A DNA stretch of 64,000 nucleotides from contig NZ_JAPKNH010000004.1 of assembly GCF_026344005.1 (NCBI RefSeq), forward strand, positions 310,001 through 374,000. The letters run 5' to 3'. This stretch comes from Kaistia terrae. GTDB taxonomy: Bacteria; Pseudomonadota; Alphaproteobacteria; Rhizobiales; Kaistiaceae. The translations under genes were made by a program, and so were the position numbers. Below, one piece after another: positions 62,060-64,000 of this stretch (position 1 is its first letter; each line of letters opens with the position of its first letter). The notes beneath the pieces are model-generated. The model ran no database searches. It was given only the letters and a program-made list of their open reading frames with translations, and was not told where the DNA came from.

Positions 62060-62364
62060 GCAATGTCATCGACATCGCCACGCGCCGCCCGATCGTCAGC
62101 CCTGAGGCCGAGACAATCTTCCGAAGCTGCGAGCCAACGGAAGGATGGGCGATGGTCTATGGCAAGGGCATCGGCCAGCTCCTCATCGAGGACTACCCGA
62201 GCCTGTCCGACGAAGAGGGCCGACATGTTGCCCGAGCCTGCGCGGACTACGCGTTCGAGGCTTTCGTCGGCAAGGGCTGCACCGATGAGCGGGCGGACGA
62301 ACTGGCCGAGATCATGTTCTGGACCATGATCGGCGCGCTGGTAGGGATGGGGGGCGCCGCATGA
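62056..62364 (+). CDS. Small phage-element protein of unknown function
   Basis: A 102-residue protein beginning MSNVIDIATRRP, an opening common among short alphaproteobacterial phage proteins. The remainder is helical with acidic patches. Its function is unknown. It is coupled by ATGA overlaps to both neighbours. Confidence 0.6.
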   Translation: MSNVIDIATRRPIVSPEAETIFRSCEPTEGWAMVYGKGIGQLLIEDYPSLSDEEGRHVARACADYAFEAFVGKGCTDERADELAEIMFWTMIGALVGMGGAA

Positions 62365-62942
62365 CGAAGCAGCGCATCGACTTCTTGTCGGTCGATGCTG
62401 CCCGGTTCAACGCTCTCCGTGACCAGTGGAGGGACGTGGCCTCGGGCTGCGTCCTCCCCGTGGTCGCTCATAAGCTGGCCTCGCTACTGCCGGCCTATGT
62501 CAGCCGCGAGTATGGCTATGCCTTCCCGACTGACGAGCAGCTTGCCGAAACCATCAAGGCGACACCCCGGACCGTCGGGCGAGGGATGAACGCGCTCGAC
62601 ACCGCCGACTTGATAGAGCGGAAAACCGTGGTCAAGCGAGACGACAAGGGCGAGGCTATCGGCCGGCTTCGGCGCATCTTCCTGACGCTCCCGCATCAGG
62701 CAGGTGAACGGACAACAAGTGAACGGACAGAGGTGAACGGACAGGCCGAGGTGACGGACAAGATCAGGCAGGTGAACGGACAACAGTTGTCCGAATATAC
62801 CCTGACAGGATTACCCCTGATAATTCGAATGGCTCTGGAACAAGAAAGTATGGAGCTATGCCCACACGCGAGGGATGTCCCATCGGCTACACCGACGATT
62901 TCGACTTCCTCGACGCGTTCGACCGGAGCGTGGTGGACATGA
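62361..62942 (+). CDS. Probable phage replication initiator/organiser (winged HTH), with embedded iterons
   Basis: A 193-residue protein. Residues about 50-90 form a helix-turn-helix (TDEQLAETIKATPRTVGRGM, then LDTADLIERKTVVKRD), as in replisome-organiser proteins that open phage origins. The central coding region contains five copies of GTGAACGGACA at 62704-62782, read in two different codon phases, which suggests that the DNA itself is the conserved element. The last 28 codons overlap the next gene in another frame, have odd composition (PTISTSSTRSTGAWWT) and may be weakly constrained. Coupled to the previous gene by ATGA. Confidence 0.65.
   Translation: MTKQRIDFLSVDAARFNALRDQWRDVASGCVLPVVAHKLASLLPAYVSREYGYAFPTDEQLAETIKATPRTVGRGMNALDTADLIERKTVVKRDDKGEAIGRLRRIFLTLPHQAGERTTSERTEVNGQAEVTDKIRQVNGQQLSEYTLTGLPLIIRMALEQESMELCPHARDVPSATPTISTSSTRSTGAWWT
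62704..62793. repeat. Iteron array, candidate replication origin of the element
   Basis: GTGAACGGACA occurs at 62704, 62719, 62733 and 62772, with a one-base-shorter copy GTGACGGACA at 62751. The last copy merges into the perfect inverted repeat CGGACAAC-A-GTTGTCCG at 62777-62793. AT-richer sequence (AATATACC to ATAATTCGAAT) follows up to about 62830. The layout recalls the lambda-type origin inside the initiator gene. Confidence 0.7.
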
Positions 62943-63133
62943 CCGACGGCCGGGTGATCGGCGCCGGCGAGATTGGGCGGATCGTGCAGGAAGCATTCGA
63001 CAAGACCACCGGCAGCAGCCCGCTCTTCATGCCGTTCTTCTGGAGCGATGTCTGCGCGCTTCGAAAGAACGACACAGAGGAATGGTTCCGGCGCCGGGCC
63101 GGCCAGTTGATCCACAGGAGGGCAGCAGCATGA
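62858..63133 (+). CDS. Small phage-element protein of unknown function
   Basis: A 91-residue protein (DDFDFLDAFDRSVVDMTDGR, then PFFWSDVCALRKNDTEEWFR). No family is recognised. GGAG lies 5 nt before the ATG, and its stop overlaps the next gene (ATGA), supporting expression despite the 85-bp overlap with the upstream gene. Confidence 0.58.
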   Translation: MPTREGCPIGYTDDFDFLDAFDRSVVDMTDGRVIGAGEIGRIVQEAFDKTTGSSPLFMPFFWSDVCALRKNDTEEWFRRRAGQLIHRRAAA

Positions 63134-63372
63134 CCGATCGCGCCATCGCCACCATTCCCAAGAACGCCCGGGAGGCCATCCGTGTGAGCCTCCGAGACAC
63201 GAAAGGGCGCCGAGCGATTGACGTCCGGATCTTCGAGGACCGCGGCAAGGGACCGGAGCAGAGCCCTAAGGGGCTTAGCATCCGCCCGGATCTCATTCGC
63301 GCGGTGATCGAGGGGCTTCAGCAGGCGGAGAGTGCTGCGGCCGAGGAAGGTCTTATTGGCCCGCCGGCGTAG
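63130..63372 (+). CDS. PC4/p15-like transcriptional coactivator domain protein
   Basis: An 80-residue protein whose core (AIRVSLRDTKGRRAIDVRIF, then KGLSIRPDLIRAVIEGLQQA) matches the bacterial PC4/YdbC pattern: a short beta-sheet with a strand-helix ending that binds single-stranded DNA. In phage-like elements such proteins may assist replication or transcription. ATG at 63130 overlaps the previous stop; the frame extends upstream but has no other support. Its end overlaps the convergent gene by 20 bp. Confidence 0.68.
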   Translation: MTDRAIATIPKNAREAIRVSLRDTKGRRAIDVRIFEDRGKGPEQSPKGLSIRPDLIRAVIEGLQQAESAAAEEGLIGPPA

Positions 63373-64000
63373 CGGCCGCAGCTTGTTCCAGCGCGTCCAA
63401 TACCCGGTGACCGAGTTCTTCCATGGTGGCAAAGTCGGCCAAGATCTGTGGATGCAGGACCAAGGGCGGGAGCGCGGGTTCACGGTAGGAATGGAGAAAG
63501 AGCGGCTCGAAGCGGCAAAGCGCTTTCTGCTCAGCATCTAGCCGGTCTGCCTCGTCATATTGACCTGCCATCGTGGCGGCAAAAGACAACTGCTCCAGCC
63601 GCCTGTAAACCGCCTCATTCGCTGTCGGTACGGCATATGGCGGGATGTAAAGCGATATGCGGTGTGCAAGAGCATCGCGGTAGTCGTCGTGGTATTCGAA
63701 CCATCCCGCCATCTCCTCGCGGAGATAGGTGGCCAAGTTCCCAGGCATGGAGCCCAGCACTGCCATGTTCTTGGGGCGAAGGCCAACCCAGGTGGCGGGA
63801 AGGTCGGCGCCATCGGATTTCTTGATCTGCCTCTCGTTGACCCACACCCATGCGAGGTTGTCACCGCAGCCGCTGGTGTCAATCACGAACGCGTGCAGGA
63901 AGCTGGTCACATCGGCCATTCCGTCTCGGATCGGTATCTCGTCACGTTCTGGGGGGAGAGTGGAAAAGATGCGCCGGGTGCAGTGAGCCATCAGCCTCAT
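63353..64000 (-). CDS. Hypothetical protein at the window edge
   Basis: A 215-residue minus-strand protein whose first visible ATG is the last codon of the window, so the true start may lie beyond it. It contains DDYRDALAHRISLYIPPY and EQLSFAATMAGQYDEADRLD, suggestive of a soluble helical protein, with a C-terminal Ala-rich tail. No family is recognised with confidence. It is convergent with the element's early operon and could be cargo. Confidence 0.55.
   Translation of the reverse strand: MRLMAHCTRRIFSTLPPERDEIPIRDGMADVTSFLHAFVIDTSGCGDNLAWVWVNERQIKKSDGADLPATWVGLRPKNMAVLGSMPGNLATYLREEMAGWFEYHDDYRDALAHRISLYIPPYAVPTANEAVYRRLEQLSFAATMAGQYDEADRLDAEQKALCRFEPLFLHSYREPALPPLVLHPQILADFATMEELGHRVLDALEQAAAATPAGQ

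Noticed and set aside
62704-62793. CRISPR array
   Set aside because: The repeats are 11 bp, spaced 14-21 bp start to start, and lie inside a coding region; there are no cas genes and no spacer-like units.

Overview
The window reads as the chromosome of an alphaproteobacterium, most likely of the order Hyphomicrobiales (Rhizobiales). It is high-GC and densely packed with ABC-transporter catabolic operons. It carries an RpoE-ChrR type ECF sigma/anti-sigma pair, and a dispersed intergenic repeat familiar from that order lies near 57.2-57.3 kb. No rRNA, complete tRNA or CRISPR array was seen.

Layout. (1) 1-12.7 kb: a sugar-acid cluster with a partial FCD-type GntR regulator, two UxuA-like mannonate dehydratase homologues, a five-gene oligopeptide/Dpp-type ABC importer, an NAD-dependent SDR, a ManD-type mannonate dehydratase and a galactonate-dehydratase-like enolase-superfamily enzyme. 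(2) 13.4-17.9 kb: a five-gene branched-chain/amide-type ABC importer with a Tat-type binding protein, ended by a strong terminator shared with a convergent PQQ sugar dehydrogenase; an alpha/beta hydrolase follows. (3) 20.4-40.9 kb: a large TetR-controlled catabolic system. It has a ribose-type ABC importer with two different permeases; an alcohol dehydrogenase, an aldehyde dehydrogenase and a GMC oxidoreductase; a CoA-transferase and an enoyl-CoA hydratase; an acyl-CoA dehydrogenase, an SDR, a DUF993 protein and a sugar-isomerase-like protein; EtfBA; and two aldo/keto reductases. All three divergent intergenic regions carry a pair of near-identical 16-bp palindromes, so one regulator probably controls the set. 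The gene content suggests a transported polyol or sugar oxidised to an acid, activated to a CoA ester and degraded by beta-oxidation-like steps. I do not recognise this pathway, and it is the best candidate for an undescribed system here.

(4) 41-49.5 kb: an RpoE-ChrR (singlet-oxygen type) locus with a cyclopropane-fatty-acid-synthase-like enzyme, DUF1365, a FAD oxidoreductase, DUF2177, a GPH transporter, a small secreted protein and DUF3833. Three TGATCC-like promoters precede its transcription units. (5) 49.6-58.4 kb: a GntR/UTRA-controlled ketose or polyol operon with a class I aldolase, a DhaKL-type kinase, a ribose-type ABC importer and an FGGY kinase gene broken by one in-frame TAG. Palindromic TTGTACGTACAA-type operators lie between the divergent units.

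(6) 58.5-64 kb: an IS3-family transposase remnant, a 3' half of tRNA-His(GUG) forming a probable attachment-site scar, and the integrase-proximal end of an integrated phage-like element. The element has an integrase, a ribbon-helix-helix regulator with its operator repeats, a HTH/excisionase-like protein, a chain of short genes joined by ATGA overlaps, a probable replication initiator gene with embedded iterons, a PC4-like protein and an unknown protein running off the window end.
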